Shown: positions 5,641 through 6,395 of the stretch, piece after piece
Numbering within the stretch: position 1 is the stretch's first letter
How the letters are laid out: each line of letters begins with the position of its first letter
Source: Desulfobulbaceae bacterium UBA5611
Lineage (GTDB): Bacteria; Desulfobacterota; Desulfobulbia; Desulfobulbales; Desulfocapsaceae
Direction: 5' to 3'
Length of the DNA: 6,395 bases
NCBI GenBank assembly: GCA_002424635.1
Contig: DIKT01000068.1
Coordinates: forward strand, 914-7,308
Notes under the pieces: model-generated
What the model saw: only the letters and a program-made list of their open reading frames with translations
The model's database searches: none
Told to the model about the DNA's origin: nothing
Position numbers and translations under genes: made by a program

Positions 5641-5684
5641 TGGAGTCGGAAGTGACATGAGTTCTGGATAAACAACCGACTCCA
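5641..5684. repeat. 9-bp perfect inverted repeat between convergent genes
   Basis: TGGAGTCGG (5641-5649) and CCGACTCCA (5676-5684) are exact inverse copies with a 26-base loop. It lies between the convergent dodecin and lipoprotein genes, where a bidirectional terminator is expected, but neither side has a clear T-run. Confidence 0.5.
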
Positions 5685-5724
5685 GCCCTGCCTTGTAGAA
5701 AAACATCTATGATGGTCGGCAAGC

Positions 5725-6066
5725 TCAATAACGGCGATCATCGCGATAGCGATCTCTGCCACGTCGATCGTGGTCATGGCGATCATACCTTCGGTCCTGC
5801 TTCTTGAATCTCACCTCTCTCGGATAGCGGTCTCTTGGTAAAGCAAGCCAGGGGCCACGCCTTGATCTCGAATAAAACCAATTATTATCACGGTAATGAT
5901 AATGGAAATTACCGTGATAATAATAAGGATCTGCATCCAAGACCACGACCGGGGGCAGAAAAGGCGCTATCACAACACCACCTGAGCCATATCTTCCATC
6001 CGGCACCGCGACACAAGCCGTCATTAATGATCCGACCATAAGCGTTGAAATCCATATCCTTTTCAT
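5725..6066 (-). CDS. Small probable lipoprotein with 'YSRSRRGPW' domain and basic Arg/Asp/His tail
   Basis: A 113-residue protein with an AAGGAGG site about 5 bases before ATG 6064-6066. Residues 1-17 are a short signal sequence ending SLMTAC, giving a probable lipid-modified Cys18 (Met at -3 is uncommon). A hydrophobic stretch, GGVVIAPFLPPVVVLD (29-44), follows. Then comes an aromatic segment, YYYHGNFHYHYRDNNWFYSR (48-67), and RGPWLALPRDRYPREVRFKK (70-89). This aromatic plus 'SRSRRGPW..LPR..YPREVR' pattern is, to my recollection, typical of small secreted or periplasmic proteins of unknown function in Desulfobacterota and other Gram-negatives. The tail from residue 91 on is almost only Asp, Arg, His, Tyr and Gly and looks disordered. 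A perfect 17-bp inverted repeat lies inside the coding sequence. A proline-rich gene lies 98 bases upstream on the same strand and could share its transcript. Function is unknown. Confidence 0.85.
   Translation of the reverse strand: MKRIWISTLMVGSLMTACVAVPDGRYGSGGVVIAPFLPPVVVLDADPYYYHGNFHYHYRDNNWFYSRSRRGPWLALPRDRYPREVRFKKQDRRYDRHDHDRRGRDRYRDDRRY
5881..5924. repeat. Perfect 17-bp inverted repeat inside the lipoprotein coding sequence
   Basis: ATTATTATCACGGTAAT (5881-5897) and its exact inverse ATTACCGTGATAATAAT (5908-5924) surround a 10-base loop. The arms encode residues 57-62 and 48-53 of the minus-strand lipoprotein in different registers. In mRNA this would form a stable 17-bp hairpin; in DNA it could extrude as a cruciform. 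It has no T-run on either side. Confidence 0.9.
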
Positions 6067-6164
6067 ATTGCCTCCTTAAGAAAATAATGGGCTTCTCATT
6101 ACTCTTACTCTGACAATTTTAGCATCTTCGACTTTTAGCTTTTTGCTCCCTGAATATAATTTTT
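6067..6164. other. Gap between proline-rich gene and lipoprotein gene
   Basis: The 98-base spacer is AT-rich. I find no strong stem with a T-run after the proline-rich gene on the minus strand, so it may be co-transcribed with the lipoprotein gene. An AT-rich promoter for the latter is also possible but not clear. Confidence 0.35.
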
Positions 6165-6395
6165 TTAAGGGCATTTTTTAGGATTTTTCTCGTCTTTCTG
6201 ACCGGGACCGCATTCCGGTTCCCCCTTCGGGGATGGTGGAGTCTTCTCTAGAGCAGCAGGCCTTGGAGCCGGAACCTCTGCAGGCTTAACCGCAGGCGGA
6301 GCAGGTGCTACTGCCGGTGGCTCTGGTCTTGGCTGCGGGGCAGGTTTTACTACCGGTGGCTCTGGTCTCTGCTGCGGAGCAGGTGCTACTGCCGG
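6165..6395 (-). CDS. C-terminal part of a proline-rich repeat protein, 5' end beyond window
   Basis: A frame is open from the right edge to TAA at 6165-6167, giving 76 residues with no start in the window. It is dominated by Pro, Ala, Val, Glu and Gln in 13-residue units: PAVAPAPQQRPEP, then PVVKPAPQPRPEP, then a diverging third unit running into PAVKPAEVPAPRP. After a Lys/Pro-rich stretch it ends ECGPGQKDEKNPKKCP, with two Cys near the end. Such Pro/Ala repeats usually form an extended, flexible linker or wall-spanning segment in envelope proteins; which domain precedes it is not visible. The strict triplet-periodic repeat and the coherent composition support real coding. It lies upstream of the small lipoprotein on the same strand. 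Confidence 0.75.
   Translation of the reverse strand, partial: PAVAPAPQQRPEPPVVKPAPQPRPEPPAVAPAPPAVKPAEVPAPRPAALEKTPPSPKGEPECGPGQKDEKNPKKCP
6318..6395. repeat. 39-bp tandem repeat in the proline-rich gene
   Basis: Two adjacent 39-bp units (6357-6395 and 6318-6356) encode the two 13-residue repeats. They differ at only a few positions, sharing AGACCAGAGCCACCGG on the minus strand. A partial third copy follows at about 6279-6317. More copies may lie beyond the edge. Confidence 0.8.

Noticed and set aside
5835..6041. Plus-strand frame of 68 codons opposite the basic-tailed lipoprotein
   Set aside because: No ribosome site and no family features; the minus-strand gene has a strong site and a signal peptide.
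6318..6395. The repeats at the right edge as a CRISPR array
   Set aside because: The units are directly adjacent without spacers, 39 bp long, a multiple of three, and encode a clean Pro-rich peptide.

Overview
The window looks like the chromosome of a Gram-negative bacterium. It has strong AGGAGG-type ribosome sites, two probable lipoproteins, a Sec-exported subtilisin-like protease and an SLC13-type permease. The protein mix, such as the small periplasmic 'YSRSRRGPW' lipoprotein, the DUF2892 membrane protein and the dodecin, is the kind seen in environmental proteobacteria or Desulfobacterota. That placement is an impression from protein style, not a proven assignment. The left 1.65 kb is clearly GC-rich, the middle is more balanced, and the gap before the dodecin gene is strongly AT-rich.

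Layout: (1) 1-1654, minus strand: most of an SLC13/DASS permease with two cytoplasmic RCK_C (TrkA-C) domains; its C-terminus lies beyond the left edge. (2) 1822-2049, minus: a 75-residue DUF2892 membrane protein just upstream of the permease, possibly co-transcribed with it. (3) 2050-2478: a 429-base gap with a perfect 17-bp palindrome and a second inverted repeat, overlapping candidate promoters in both directions. (4) 2479-2787, plus: a flavin reductase-like gene that keeps both ends of the family but seems to have lost the middle, so a probable in-frame deletion derivative. (5) 2927-4192, plus: a complete secreted S8 subtilase with an I9-like propeptide, a four-cysteine module and a full catalytic set. 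(6) 4324-4662, plus: a small probable lipoprotein of unknown function. (7) 4694-4999, minus: a small, very basic protein built on Asp-Arg-Arg repeats. (8) 5375-5590, plus: a dodecin. (9) 5725-6066, minus: a small lipoprotein with a basic low-complexity tail, containing a perfect 17-bp inverted repeat inside its coding sequence. (10) 6165-6395, minus: the C-terminal part of a proline-rich protein with 39-bp tandem repeats, cut by the right edge.

Genes 5 and 6 may work together in the cell envelope (a protease plus a nearby lipoprotein). Genes 9 and 10 lie on the same strand and may share a transcript. Otherwise this is a patchwork of small, mostly single transcription units in alternating orientation, with hairpins between them. 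I see no RNA gene, CRISPR array, insertion sequence or recognisable defence system. No wholly new multi-gene system can be supported. The items most worth a second look are the coding-region inverted repeat, the internally deleted flavin reductase, the dodecin lacking the usual flavin-contacting residues, and the Asp-Arg-Arg repeat protein with a FliM-like terminal peptide.
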